Below, piece after piece: positions 1 through 9,472 of a stretch of 64,000 bases of DNA. The position numbers were made by a program, and so were the translations under genes. Origin of the DNA: Planctomycetia bacterium (lineage in GTDB: Bacteria > Planctomycetota > Brocadiia > Brocadiales > Brocadiaceae); the NCBI GenBank assembly GCA_015075005.1, contig JABTVC010000002.1:310001-374000 (forward strand), written 5' to 3'. Numbering within the stretch: the first letter of the stretch is position 1; the number at the start of each line of letters is the position of its first letter. The notes under the pieces are model-generated. The model did no database searches, was not told where the DNA came from, and saw only the letters and a list, made by a program, of their open reading frames with translations.

Positions 1-332
1 TGAGAGGGATCATCTATTAAGGGGTCATGGATTACTTCAAGATTCCGTCCATCTGGACTTTCTGTAAGTACTTTTTGGCGAACTTCGCCAACATTTAAGA
101 TAGCTATTTTTGCATGTAATCCAATGTTCAATTTTTTAGAATAAATTTTTCGAACCTCAGTAATTTCGCTTTCTCTGCTTGAACAGTTGAGAAATTCCAA
201 CCAATTTACAGATAAACTTTCTTCCCCTACTCTCAACATAAAAGCAGTGGCCTGAATTCGTCCATCTGAGACTTGCGTAGGTTTGCAATATCGGGCAATG
301 TGGTTTTGGTCAGGTATCTTATCGCTTTTCAT
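1..332 (-). CDS. Unrecognised protein, third gene of the TIGR04255 cassette (N-terminal part only)
   Basis: The reading frame starts at the ATG at 332-330 and runs off the left edge of the window; about 110 residues are visible. It begins MKSDKIPDQNHIARYC and shows no motif I recognise, signal peptide or membrane segment. Its ATG overlaps the TAA of the upstream gene (TAATG), so translation is probably coupled, which is the best evidence that the frame is real. It is the third gene of a tightly packed minus-strand cassette with the 226-aa protein and the TIGR04255 protein. Function unknown. Confidence 0.6.
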   Translation of the reverse strand, partial: MKSDKIPDQNHIARYCKPTQVSDGRIQATAFMLRVGEESLSVNWLEFLNCSSRESEITEVRKIYSKKLNIGLHAKIAILNVGEVRQKVLTESPDGRNLEVIHDPLIDDPS

Positions 333-1012
333 TATGATATCCAATCACATACATGATATGATGTCACAGTTTCCATCAGAATATCGGTTGTTACTGCCCC
401 GGAAATCCTAATTTGTCGTTCCGGATGCCTAACATTCGGTATGAATATAACAAAGCGAGCGTCCCCATTTGGCAAAAAATGCACGCTGAAAATTCGCTTC
501 TGCTCGCCCCGCCATGAAGCATAGATATTATCTTCAGGTGTTAGAGAAATAGTTGGACATTTTAGATTGGTATGCAACCGAAGGAAATTATAAAAATTGC
601 AAAGCGATCCAGCCGATATCCCAAGACTAGCAGGGTTTTCTTCCTTTGCATCATTAAACAAAGCGAGAAGTCTATTTGCCAAACTTTGCGGATGGGGAAT
701 AGATTTCGATCTTCTAATACGGAAAATTAATTCTTTTACCTGATCTTCTTCGCTATCAAGTAAATCCTCTTGAGTGCAGGTGTCTTTTTTCTCAATCCAA
801 GGTCTTATAAAAACCTTGCGACTCTCTTGGCTTACGTCTATCGAAAAATATATGTCCTTAGAAGCTTTTCGAGATTTTTGGGACAAGCGATCTCCTCGAT
901 TCCACACTTCAGCATCTGACTCACCGATTGAGGAATAGTCTATAAGAGATTTATTCCCATATGCTATGGTAGCTTCTTGTACTGCCTCCTCATATAAATG
1001 CAGCTCAGACAT
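332..1012 (-). CDS. Hypothetical protein, 226 aa, between TIGR04255 gene and downstream partner
   Basis: A full-length frame of 226 residues, predicted soluble and cytoplasmic, with no signal peptide or membrane helix. I do not recognise a domain. Its start overlaps the end of the TIGR04255 gene by 8 bases and its stop overlaps the start of the next gene (TAATG), so all three appear to be one translationally coupled operon. The C-terminal half carries a beta-rich pattern (FSVHFLPNGDARFVIF near residues 172-187) followed by a short Asp/Trp tail. Because the partners always need a function to be guessed, none is assigned here. Confidence 0.65.
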   Translation of the reverse strand: MSELHLYEEAVQEATIAYGNKSLIDYSSIGESDAEVWNRGDRLSQKSRKASKDIYFSIDVSQESRKVFIRPWIEKKDTCTQEDLLDSEEDQVKELIFRIRRSKSIPHPQSLANRLLALFNDAKEENPASLGISAGSLCNFYNFLRLHTNLKCPTISLTPEDNIYASWRGEQKRIFSVHFLPNGDARFVIFIPNVRHPERQIRISGAVTTDILMETVTSYHVCDWIS

Positions 1013-1820
1013 TATCTTCTCGCTCCCAAATTTTTTGAATTTCAGGGGTTGTTAGATCAGTAAAACCTCGGACTATCCATTCATGTGCTAAGTCAAACCA
1101 TTCACGAACAGCTTCTTTACTCGCCGATTCACCAATTGCCCGCGTCTTCAATTCGAGAACAAGCAAAGGAACTTTGTCTTCAGTTCGTGTAGCTTGTTTT
1201 AAATTTACGATCAGATGCCCTTTCTTTTCCTGAAAGGGAAACTCTGTCTGCCAGGCAACTTTCTCAGGATTCGATAAAAAACGTGCCTTTGTTTGCTTCC
1301 AAACAAAATCCGAAAATATTCTTGGAAGGTCATCAATCGTATTCCATCCTTGCCCCTTTGGAATATGGTTGATATAGCTAAGTTCATATTCGATTGGTTT
1401 AAGCTCGCCTAACTCAAATTCTCCAAAAAAATTTACGATATTATTCAGCACACTCTCGAAATTCCTGATGACGTGGTCATATCGGGGGTAATTGCTTTGT
1501 CTGCGTCGCCAATTGAAATAAAACCGATCGATCTGAAATTGTACCAACTGATCATCCGATTTGTTTATAAACCATACTCTTGGTAAGGGCATCCCTGTTG
1601 CTTCATCTACCAAAATTTCACCTTTAACTGATGCTAACGGTGAGGCATGTTGGATAATCGGATAATCAGCGCGAAGTTTATCCCAAAGAAAACCGATATG
1701 GGGGATACGAAGCTTATCAGGAACTTGAAATCGCATCCCACAAACAACTTCGTTAACAGGCGGGTTCTTATAACTTGGAAGAGCGCCTGGTAAAAAGGAA
1801 CTTTCGATTGGGTGAGTCAT
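1005..1820 (-). CDS. TIGR04255 family protein
   Basis: A 271-aa protein whose N-terminus (YKNPPVNEVVCGMRFQ, residues 17-32) matches the opening motif of the sporadically distributed TIGR04255 family, where a Pro-Pro/hydrophobic-Glu-x-Val pattern is followed by a beta-strand. The family is of unknown biochemical function and is found patchily in bacteria, often in accessory regions. Here it is the first gene of a three-gene overlapping operon on the minus strand and is followed downstream by toxin-antitoxin and R-M genes. No signal peptide or membrane segment is seen. Family assignment is from motif recognition only. Confidence 0.75.
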   Translation of the reverse strand: MTHPIESSFLPGALPSYKNPPVNEVVCGMRFQVPDKLRIPHIGFLWDKLRADYPIIQHASPLASVKGEILVDEATGMPLPRVWFINKSDDQLVQFQIDRFYFNWRRRQSNYPRYDHVIRNFESVLNNIVNFFGEFELGELKPIEYELSYINHIPKGQGWNTIDDLPRIFSDFVWKQTKARFLSNPEKVAWQTEFPFQEKKGHLIVNLKQATRTEDKVPLLVLELKTRAIGESASKEAVREWFDLAHEWIVRGFTDLTTPEIQKIWEREDNV

Positions 1821-2237
1821 AAAAAATATTACCCCTTAATTTATGAAATCTATATAGAATATCCCTTTACTTCATTCTTACTATTACGGCTATCATGAAA
1901 ATTAATTAGGTTTTCATTAGCAAAATCTTCGTGTCGTAACCCCTGCTTCTTCATCAGCAAGAATAGAGGCATCTCTTAAATCCCCGCAATACGCGTCCTT
2001 TGTAATTCCTTTTGACTGCTGACCCCTTTCATAAATGCCTCGTGCTTCCAACATATACCTTACCTTAACTAACCCATTCTACCTTTTTCCCTCCACAATT
2101 GCAATCTCCTCTGGCGCCGGGTTGTAAAGTTTTTTAACAACCCCCTTGACCTCCCTTTGATAAGGGGATTTGGTTGCGGCTTGCCGTGCTATGGTTTTAA
2201 ATTTACGATATTTTCAAATTAGAATGAATCAACAAAT
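1821..2237. other. Gene-poor stretch with a possible 45-codon remnant
   Basis: No convincing gene. On the minus strand 2054-1917 can be read as a 45-residue frame (MLEARGIYERGQQSKG...), which has a protein-like composition but no recognisable family and could be the tail of a lost gene. At 2138-2172 lies a C-rich/G-rich short palindromic sequence (CCCCCTTGACCTCCCTTTGATAAGGGG) that resembles the one at 8466-8497. Confidence 0.4.
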
Positions 2238-2585
2238 CTATAATCCAAGGCTATATCTTGCGGCATTTTCAATCTTCCTCATTATTTCATCTGAAACATT
2301 ACCAGCGGGTTGTTTCGGAAACCTGGCTTGGTCTATCGAACGTATTTGAAAACAAAGGAAGATTGTTTCTATTGGCAAGCCACCCTCTGATGGTGATACA
2401 CGAAGATTGGTGGGATAATCATGGGAAATGTTTTCGCCTTTTGTCCCGACAACTACGGTTACCACAAGGGGTAGTTTGTTAATAGCATCTATGGATAAGA
2501 CCAAAACCGGTCGTGTCCCTATCTGTTCTTTCCCTTTTGCAGGGTTTAAATCTACAAAGTATATTTCCCCTCTCTTAACAACCAT
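2238..2585 (-). CDS. mazF: MazF/PemK-family endoribonuclease toxin
   Basis: A 115-aa protein of usual MazF length. The N-terminus has the family pattern GEIYFVDLNPAKGKEQIGTR followed by P-V-L-V-L, and the middle keeps the expected strand-loop-strand before the helix (KIENAARYSLGL at the C-terminus). MazF toxins cleave mRNA at short sequences and are neutralised by a cognate antitoxin. The ATG at 2585 overlaps the stop of the upstream antitoxin gene (TAATG), the usual arrangement for a coupled toxin-antitoxin operon. The frame is intact, so the toxin may be functional. Confidence 0.9.
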   Translation of the reverse strand: MVVKRGEIYFVDLNPAKGKEQIGTRPVLVLSIDAINKLPLVVTVVVGTKGENISHDYPTNLRVSPSEGGLPIETIFLCFQIRSIDQARFPKQPAGNVSDEIMRKIENAARYSLGL

Positions 2586-2821
2586 TAGACCTTTACTAAC
2601 CCATCCAATTCAGTACCAGTAAATTCAGAATTAATCTTTCTTATCTCAAGCTGAATCTCTGGATCAAATGCCATTGCAGTAAGTTGGGCTTCTATAGTTT
2701 TTTGTTTATTTAATGCATCACCTCTAAGTTGATGAGCAAGCCGTTCGAACAAACATAATTGCTCAGACCGGGATAATTGCTTAATCTTTTTTTCAATGTC
2801 TTCAATAGTAGATGTTGCCAT
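2585..2821 (-). CDS. Antitoxin partner of the MazF-like toxin
   Basis: A 78-aa protein immediately upstream of the MazF gene and overlapping it by the TAATG junction. The N-terminal half (IEDIEKKIKQLSRSEQLCLFERLAHQ) is a helical, charged segment of the kind seen in small antitoxins; the C-terminal third carries the short motif DPEIQLEIRKINSEF, typical of toxin-wrapping tails. It is not a classical AbrB-fold MazE by eye. A purine-rich ribosome site (AAGAAGGAGAAA) precedes the ATG. Role is inferred from position, size and coupling. Confidence 0.75.
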   Translation of the reverse strand: MATSTIEDIEKKIKQLSRSEQLCLFERLAHQLRGDALNKQKTIEAQLTAMAFDPEIQLEIRKINSEFTGTELDGLVKV

Positions 2822-3020
2822 AACTATTTTTCTCCTTCTTTAAATAAGTATTGTTTATATTGAGATTTTTCAAAAAACTACATTGTTATCAATATTCAAC
2901 AATTAATTGTTTTTTAATACTACACTACAATTTCTCTGTTCTTCGCGCTACTCATTATTTTTGGTCTGACATAGTTCTTCTGCATCCTGTAATTGAAATA
3001 TGCGGTTCTGACCCTGGACT

Positions 3021-3782
3021 TCATGCGGTCAGGTTGAGCTGGTTATTATGCTCAATTATTTCTTGACGGTCATCTAGTTTCATAGGCAACTCGTCCCACG
3101 TTCTGCCTTCTAATAGTCTTCCGGTTTTCTTTTTATTGATTCCACCCCATTGCTTGAAAAAGAACGGTACGTTTTGTTCAATACATTGTTCTTTAACCTG
3201 TATTACCCATTCCTTTCTCATTAACCTGGCCCCTGGCCCTGATTCTCCTCCAACAATTACCCAATCAATATTGTCCAATTCAAGAGATGGAAGAGACCCA
3301 AGCAATGGTTCTAATGATAAAAATTTAATAGAGGCGGGTACCCACCTTAGATCATCAATCCGGAATTCTGTCGCTTCATTCTCTACGCTGACACCTATCC
3401 AAACATTTTGAGACCAATCGATCTTTGAAGATAGTTTTTTCAAACGAGTGGACCGTTTAGTGAGAATTTGAAATTGATGCCAGTAGGCTTGTTTCATAAT
3501 ATCAAAAATTCTAAATATAAAAGCATCCGGAACTTGTTCGTGGAACAAGTCGCTCATGGAATTGACAAATATGGTCTGCGGCTTTTTCCAGCCTAAAGGA
3601 TATTCAAGAACATGTTCATGAAGAGTAACCTGAAAACCGTTGGCATAATTCAGTTTGCCCCATCATTTTAATCTTTTCGCCATACGTTCGGCATAACAGT
3701 TTTCACATCCCAAACTGATCCTTGTACATCCAGTAACGGGATTCCATGTGGATTCCGTCCATTCTATTTTGCTTATGGCCAT
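3021..3782 (-). pseudogene. DUF5131 (phage Gp37/Gp68-like) protein, reading frame interrupted
   Basis: The gene reads from an ATG at 3782, behind a good GGAGG ribosome site, to a stop at 3021 and would encode 253 residues. The N-terminus ([15 protein letters not shown], then C-x-x-C-Y-A-E-R) and the later segments VFVNSMSDLFHE-like, NVWIGVSVE and FKQWGG identify the DUF5131 family, which carries radical-SAM-like cysteines and travels with phage and defence genes. Codon 40 (3665-3663) is TGA. Reading one frame over just there gives LKMMGQT followed by NYANGF, which fits the family better, so two compensating indels (loss of an A in an A-run, gain of a G) explain the stop better than a nonsense mutation. 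The frame from 3557 onward is open. Confidence 0.75.
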
Positions 3783-3790
3783 TTTTCCTC

Positions 3791-3946
3791 CTACTCTGGG
3801 AAAGTTACTATAATTTCATCACTAAATGTACCTCTGCGTGTTGGAAATGTTCAAGTGTATTCATATAAAACACGTCCCTGAAATGCTTTCATATTAATTT
3901 TCTTTCCAAATTTTAATAGTTTAACTTCACGTGTTTGTTCTGGCAT
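3791..3946 (-). pseudogene. Small protein gene upstream of DUF5131, in-frame TGA
   Basis: Starting at the ATG at 3946 the frame reads MPEQTREVKLLKFGKKIN... for 31 codons, then TGA at 3853-3851, then [19 protein letters not shown] to a TAG at 3791. Both halves are lysine/beta-rich and look like one protein of 51 codons. Its end lies 8 bases before the DUF5131 start and contains that gene's GGAGG site, so the two form an operon. The TGA is either a real nonsense mutation (TGG to TGA would be Trp) or a base error. No family recognised. Confidence 0.45.
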
Positions 3947-4078
3947 TTTTTTCAGAGTTATAACATGAATTATACTGCCCATAAGCATTCTTGTATTACG
4001 ACTGTCGTGAAAATTTCTATTGTAAATGTATAAAAAAATAGATTAACCTGTCAACAAGCATCTAATATTAGTAGTTTT
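3947..4078. other. Short AT-rich spacer between DUF5131 operon and R-M pseudogene
   Basis: Contains no frame of note. It is where a promoter for the small gene and DUF5131 should lie on the minus strand, but I cannot point to a convincing -35/-10 pair. Confidence 0.3.
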
Positions 4079-6710
4079 TTATTTCACTTGAAATGCCTCA
4101 TACTCAACCGCACTCATCGCAAACTCAGGTTCTATTATTTTTACTTCTTCGTAGGTTAGTCCGTAGAGTTTGTAAACCATCTGGTCAATCTGCCTTTCCA
4201 GCGCCGACGTGTCGGCATCGGGGTCTTTTTGTTTTGCGGCGAGGATTTGGTCAACGAGGGTGATTATAGGTTTTCTTTCTTTATCAACAATTAAAGGAAC
4301 TCTGAATTTTAGTAAGTGAAATATTTTTGTTTCAATAAAAGTCGAACCCAATCTGGGAGCTGCAAATGTTCTAATGAAATATTGAGCAGGCTTTGAAAGG
4401 ATAAAAGGAAGAATAAATTTTAGTAGCTGGCTTTCATTTTTTGAATAATCAATATGTTGAAGCGAAAAGAAATTATTAGAAGCATAAGTGTTTTCATCAT
4501 AGAAAGCTTTGTAAGGATTACCTGTTCTTGTGATGTATATTTTAGGAAACTTAAATATTCGTTCATCTCTTAAAGAAGCATAATACCCCTTTGATTTATC
4601 GATTAGTTCTGCCCGGTAGTCAACAAACCAACCCGATGTTCTACTCACATAGTTTTGTATTGTATCACCCGCGCCTCCGCCATAATATAATAGATGACAA
4701 TGCTTATTTTTTTGTTTTTCCAAAAATAGAATCTCCCTGCTGTTGCCTGTATGAATTCCTTCATGGCATTGCATAAAGTTGTCCAATTTTTCGAATTTTG
4801 AAATCTTTTTTAAGATTTTGAAATCTCTATCTTGAGCAATTAGATTAAACATAAATTCAAATTCTTCTAAAATTATTATGCTTTTATCTTTAATATACTT
4901 TAATTCTATTAACTGATTTTGGCTTCTATCGAACCTACACAGAGAATATTTCAGCATTTCGCATTTTCTTTTAAAAATATTCATAACACAAACATCGTGG
5001 TCAATATATACGAAAGGTCTGTGTTCCTCTGGAATACCTGTATTCTCATACCAAATAATTTCAGAAATATTATCCTTAATATAAGCTCTTGTTTTCGCAA
5101 AATCTTTAATAAGTATGCTATCAGGCAAAACATAAGAAATCACGCCTTTATAATTTTTAAATGCCCAACCAATAAAATATGAAAATGTATTTGGTGTTGA
5201 AGAATCAATTTTTGGATATGTTATTTTAAATATATCCTTTTCTTCCGATGTAAGTTTGCTTTTAAGGCGGATTACCTATCACCACATCAAATCCATCTTC
5301 CACTTCGGGGAAAATATATTTGATTTCAAAGAAACCTACGCTTTCGTGTTTGAACAGGTTATTGTAACTCTTCCATAATTTAGCGTCGTTTTTCTTTTGT
5401 TCAATAATTGCCTTGTTCTTTTCAGCAAGATGCTTGCTAAAGCGTTCATCGGCATGTGTGCTCAGGCGTTGTATTTCATCTACTTTTTCCTGTACCTTGC
5501 CGCTGACAAGATTTTTAATCTTTTAGTGAGCCTCTTTTTCTGTCGGTTCGTAGGCTCCAAAATACCGTCCGGTAAGTTTATTGAAGGTGTTAAAGAATTC
5601 GTCTTGTGCAAAAGGCAACCGACCATAATTCTCTGGCGTCTGATCAATGTGTTCGCAGATACGAGCTTGAAATCGAGATTAGGCAAAGGAAACAACCCCA
5701 AATTGTTCTGTTCATTTCCTTTAATGTCCTGGTCAACAAGCAATGATATAAAGAAGGTAACTTTGCAATTTGTATGGCTATTGGCTGAATGTCCACCCCA
5801 TAAACAGATTGCTGAACGATACCGAGCTTCCGGAGATAATCCCAGTTTTCTCCTTCCAGTTTTTCCGCATTTCGGCTGTGCGTATGTGGGCAAGCGTTTG
5901 ATTATGCTTTCAAACCAAATCTTGTTTTAGGGTCAACCTTACGAAGTATCCAAACCAGCTTATGCAAAATACCCATTGGGAAAGCGCCAGAACCGCAAGC
6001 AGGGTCAAGAACCTTCAGATTTTCTAATGCCTGAATGACGACATTGGTTTCCTTTTCCGCAAACGGATTTTCGGTTTCATTGTAGCTGATTAAATTACGC
6101 AGTCGCAGTTCAACATTTTCCGTAATCCCTGCATTGCTCAATTTTTGCTGGAAAGCCGCAATCAGCGATTCATCAACCATGTAATTTACAATTTCACGCG
6201 GCGTAAAGCTGCCTGTCTGCTTTCGTGCATTCGCCTTTGTATCAGGATTGTAATAAGCCAGCAAACTTTCAAACACCTTGCCAAGCAGTTCAGGGTCAAG
6301 AGCAATATCTTCTTCCAACGGCGTGTTTTCTTCAATGGTGAATTTGTATGAATTCAGGATGTCAATAACGCCATGGACAGTTTCATTTTTCTTTCGTGGA
6401 TTGTCCAATTCCTCACTCAGATCAATTCCATTGTGCTCATCCAAAAAATATAATCAGGAACAAATGCCCGCTTCTCTTCTTTTGATGAAAATCCATCCAG
6501 ACGGATTTCCTTTTCATCGTCATTCTCCGGAACCTCATCCAGACATTCAAACAAACCGCCATTAAGAAAAGGAATGTCTTTGAACAACTTCAGATTTTCT
6601 TTTGCATCGGCAAACTCACTCTGATAACGATAGACATATTGGTTGCCATAATCCTTGTTCTTCCCCTGAAAAGATTCACGGATATATTTCCTGTTTTTGA
6701 TGGGAACGTT

Positions 6711-6718
6711 CAAAGTAG
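6711..6718. repeat. Target-site duplication, left copy (CAAAGTAG)
   Basis: Eight bases identical to 8037-8044, directly abutting the left end of the ISL3-family element. Eight-base duplications are characteristic of the ISL3 family. Confidence 0.85.
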
Positions 6719-8036
6719 GGTTCTTCTCCAAATTAGTCAATAGAAATTGAGGAGAAATTTCATTAAATCATTGAAAAGAGTGGACATTTGGTGTTTCCTA
6801 TATACCGATATATATAACTTATTTACAGGAGGCCAGCATGTCCACGTTACATATATTACCATATTTTCCTTTTCAGTGGGTAAGAATTACAAAGCAAACT
6901 GTTTTTCTGATGCTGAGATATCCCAGCTTATTGCAGTGCCCGATGAACGATTTCACCCAATATCATGTCATGTGGCAGCAAAGCACAGCGCATTTATCGT
7001 CACGACAAACGAGCTTTGCGGGATATGAATCTTGGTTCCGTTCGCGTATGGATAAATTGTTCGTATCGTAAGATAGCCTGTGAGTCATGCAATCGAATCG
7101 TAGTTGAAGACTTAGGTTTTTTTCAACCTTACAGTCGTGTTACGCATCGTTTAGCAGCGTATATTCACGAACTGTGTAAAATGTTAACCATTACCGAGTT
7201 GGTAAAACATTTTGAATGAACTGGAAAACAGTAAAAGCAATCGATAAGTTTTTTCTGGAACGACAATACGCGCAGACTGACTATCAGCATCTTCGCATAC
7301 TGGCAGTAGACGAAATCTCTGTTAAGAAGGGACAGCGCTATTTGACCGTTGTTCTGGACTATCTGAGTGGTCGGGTAGTCTGGTGGGTAAGGAAAGAACA
7401 AAAGAAACCCTGGAAACCTTCTTTGCCGGTATGACAGAGGAGGAAAGACAGTCTCTTGAGGCCATTGCCATGGATATGTGGACCTTATATTCTTGCGGTA
7501 AAAAGCATGTGCCGCATGTCAAGATAGTCTTTGACCTGTTTCGTATGGTATCAGGTTTTGGTAAAGTTATTGACAAGGTACGAAATGCTGAATACCAAAA
7601 GCGTCGAAAGAGGACAAGGACGTCTTCAAGGGTTCAAAATATCTTTGTTAAAAACAAACGAAATATTCGCAGGAAAAACACTGGGAACATCTCAAACAGC
7701 TCTTGTCACTCAATGAAACAATAAATACCGTTCTGATTCTTAAAGACAAACTCAAACATATTTGGACTTATACCACGGACGTGGGCGAGAAAGCCATTGA
7801 CGAATGGGTGTTTTAGCGAAAACGATAAACCATTCTGTTGTGCATAAGTTTGCAAACATGCTTATGAAACATAGCTATGGAATCTTGAATCACTGTGACT
7901 ATAAAATTCATACGAGTAAACCTGAAGGGGTTAATAATAAGATCAAGGTTATCAAAAGAAAAGCTTATGGATTTCATGACGAACGGTACTTTCATTAAAA
8001 TTATACAAGCTTTTGCAAACTAATTTGGAGAAGACC
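6719..8036 (+). mobile_element. ISL3-family insertion sequence, 1,318 bp
   Basis: The ends are imperfect inverted repeats: left GGTTCTTCTCCAAATTAGT and right, read on the minus strand, GGTCTTCTCCAAATTAGT (one extra T on the left). A perfect 8-bp direct repeat CAAAGTAG flanks it. The internal coding region is an ISL3-type transposase on the plus strand. The element sits inside the R-M gene in the opposite orientation, between the coding parts ...ILQNLF and the region containing NLEKNPTLN. Because the R-M gene is continuous in sense on both sides, the insertion happened after that gene was established here. Confidence 0.9.
6850..7998 (+). pseudogene. ISL3-family transposase, multiply frameshifted
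   Basis: Pieces in successive frames assemble into one ISL3 transposase: a N-terminal zinc-binding region (CGSKAQRIYRHDKRALRDMN near 6970-7030, then a second Cys pair ACESCNR), a helix-turn-helix segment (TITELVKHFELNWKTVKAID, split at 7216-7219), the first catalytic aspartate in LAVDEISVKKG, the second in AIAMDMW, and the C-terminal region with EGVNNKIKVIKRKAYGF containing the catalytic glutamate. At least four frame changes interrupt it, so the element as read could not produce a transposase. Confidence 0.85.
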
Positions 8037-8044
8037 CAAAGTAG
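8037..8044. repeat. Target-site duplication, right copy (CAAAGTAG)
   Basis: Identical to 6711-6718 and adjacent to the right end of the ISL3-family element. Confidence 0.85.
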
Positions 8045-8465
8045 CAAAAATAAATTCTGAAGTATAGCCCTGTAGAAAACAGAACTCTTTTCATTTTCAG
8101 GCGAAAAATCAATTAGGATTTTTGCAACTTCTTTTTTATCAAATAAAAACTCAGGAATCAATTCCTGCTTCTCTTTCATGAACCAGCAAAAGAGTAAACG
8201 AGTAAGCAATCTAATTACACTCTCGCTTTGATGGGCTTCATCAGGGATTAAATCCTCTTTAGGTCGTATCTGGTGAAAATTTAACTTTCTTGACGGCCCA
8301 TAGATACCAATAGAAAAGTTCTTCATAAAACCTTTGTTGAGTTCTTTGATATCAAGCGTTTTCTGCCAAGCCTCGTGCAGTTCCACAAAATTGGTGAAGC
8401 CGTGTTTGTTTTAAGTTCATCAAAGGAAAGGTCGAAGATGATTTCTCTGTGTGCCTGGTGGGTGA

Positions 8466-8497
8466 CAACCCCTGACCCCTTTGATAATGGGGATTTC
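8466..8497. repeat. Short palindromic repeat inside the R-M gene
   Basis: The sequence AACCCCTGACCCC...GATAATGGGGATTT can fold on itself (CCCC with GGGG) and resembles the stretch at 2138-2172. In the R-M frame it lies between the coding parts ...LIKDI and AHREIIFDLSFDEL, where homologous proteins appear continuous, so roughly 60 bp here look like inserted non-coding DNA. Only two copies are seen in the window. Confidence 0.5.
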
Positions 8498-9031
8498 AGA
8501 TGACTTTATCATAGGAATTTGATGTCTTTGATGAGGGTGACTTTTCCAGGACATCTTTTGATTCATCCCGTTTGTGTAAGCGCCTGTTTATTATGGAGAG
8601 TGTCAGCGTGTTGCCATGTTTGAACAGGATCATTACCGGCATGGGGAAAAGTTTATTTACCTCACGGGTGATTTGTGAAAGCATTCCTCTGGTGTAGTGT
8701 TCATTTTTCAATTCAATTGCCACGAAAGAGTATGATTGATATTCATTCGGGTGGTATCGATTTACTGAAAAAAGGGATTTCTGCCGTGAGATTTCATCTT
8801 CAGTTAATTGAAAGAGATAGTCAACGGAAAGCCAGTCGTCAAAGAATGCCTTTTGCATATTTGCCCCAGAAAGTTCGGCAGACAGTCCTTTAAATGTGCT
8901 CTTGTCGAGGGTTATTCGTTTGTTACTTTCGTAACCCAATTCTTTTAACAATGCAAGGGCGTTATCAGCAAAGCGGCCTGTGGCAAAGGCATTTATTCGT
9001 TGTTGAATGCGTTCTTTACGTTCTTTTGACA

Positions 9032-9247
9032 TTAGATAAGTTTCTGTAGGTCATCTATCGTAAGACCAGCTTTTTTTATTATATTGTTGAGTGTCCCTTT
9101 CTTCAGTTCTTTCTTGTTCGGAACTATCACAGAGATATTTTTATCAAGATTGTGCAGGAAGATATGGCTACCGCGCTGATGGTCAACAACAAAACCGCAT
9201 CGCCGAAGCGCCTTAACTACCTGCCGCCCTGAAAAGGTTTTGCTCAC
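9032..9247 (-). CDS. hicA: HicA-family mRNA interferase toxin
   Basis: A 71-aa protein of typical HicA size with a dsRBD-like pattern: [20 protein letters not shown] places the conserved Gly-Ser-His (catalytic His) near residue 28, and the C-terminus has the family helix [20 protein letters not shown]. HicA toxins bind and cleave mRNA and are held inactive by HicB. The start overlaps the end of hicB by 4 bases; its own stop overlaps the ATG of the R-M gene (TAATG), so toxin and R-M translation appear coupled. Intact. Confidence 0.92.
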   Translation of the reverse strand: MSKTFSGRQVVKALRRCGFVVDHQRGSHIFLHNLDKNISVIVPNKKELKKGTLNNIIKKAGLTIDDLQKLI

Positions 9248-9459
9248 ACAGTTACCTCTATTTCTCTAACGGTTACACCAGGCTTTAGTTTTATCTCATT
9301 CAGCTTTTCCAGTCCCTCAAGATAGCATGCTATCGCCTCTCTTGCGTTTTCAAGGGCTTCTTCTATCGTTTCTCCCTGAGTAAAGCACCCCTCCAGCGCA
9401 GGGACTGTTACAATAAAACCACCTTCTTCTGCGGGTTCTATTACCACATTAAATTTCAT
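9244..9459 (-). CDS. hicB: HicB-family antitoxin
   Basis: A 71-aa protein with the HicB partial RNase-H-like fold: [20 protein letters not shown] followed by [21 protein letters not shown]. It lacks an obvious DNA-binding C-terminal domain (it ends at REIEVTV), as in short HicB forms. It overlaps hicA by ATGA. An AGGAGGC-like ribosome site lies just upstream on the minus strand. It neutralises HicA. The pair lies directly upstream of the R-M gene in the same operon. Confidence 0.92.
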   Translation of the reverse strand: MKFNVVIEPAEEGGFIVTVPALEGCFTQGETIEEALENAREAIACYLEGLEKLNEIKLKPGVTVREIEVTV

Positions 9460-9472
9460 ATTTTATAGCCTC

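Larger units (their letters stand above)
4079..9032 (-). pseudogene. Eco57I/type IIG-like restriction-modification enzyme, split by an IS and frameshifted
   Basis: Once the IS and its duplicated 8 bp are removed, the remaining ~3.6 kb would encode about 1,200 residues, the usual size of single-chain Eco57I-like enzymes. Order on the minus strand: N-terminal region (9032-8496, with AIELKNEHYTRG and INRRLHKRDESKDVLEK), second part (8386-8040, HQSESVIRLLTRLLF...ILQNLF), IS, then NIPFLNGGLFECLDE-like region (6710-6417), methylase motif I LDPACGSGAFPMG near 6000, a helical linker (5893-5480), motif IV VIGNPP near 5290, and a TaqI-like specificity tail ending in SALERQIDQMVYKLYGL. At least five frame breaks are present; several correspond to one missing A in an A-run (for example near 8540 and 8412). 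A short palindromic insert sits at 8466-8497. The gene starts at the TAATG junction with hicA. Confidence 0.85.

Noticed and set aside
1917..2054. 45-codon frame MLEARGIYERG... as a gene
   Set aside because: Too short, no ribosome site and no family; mentioned only as a possible remnant.
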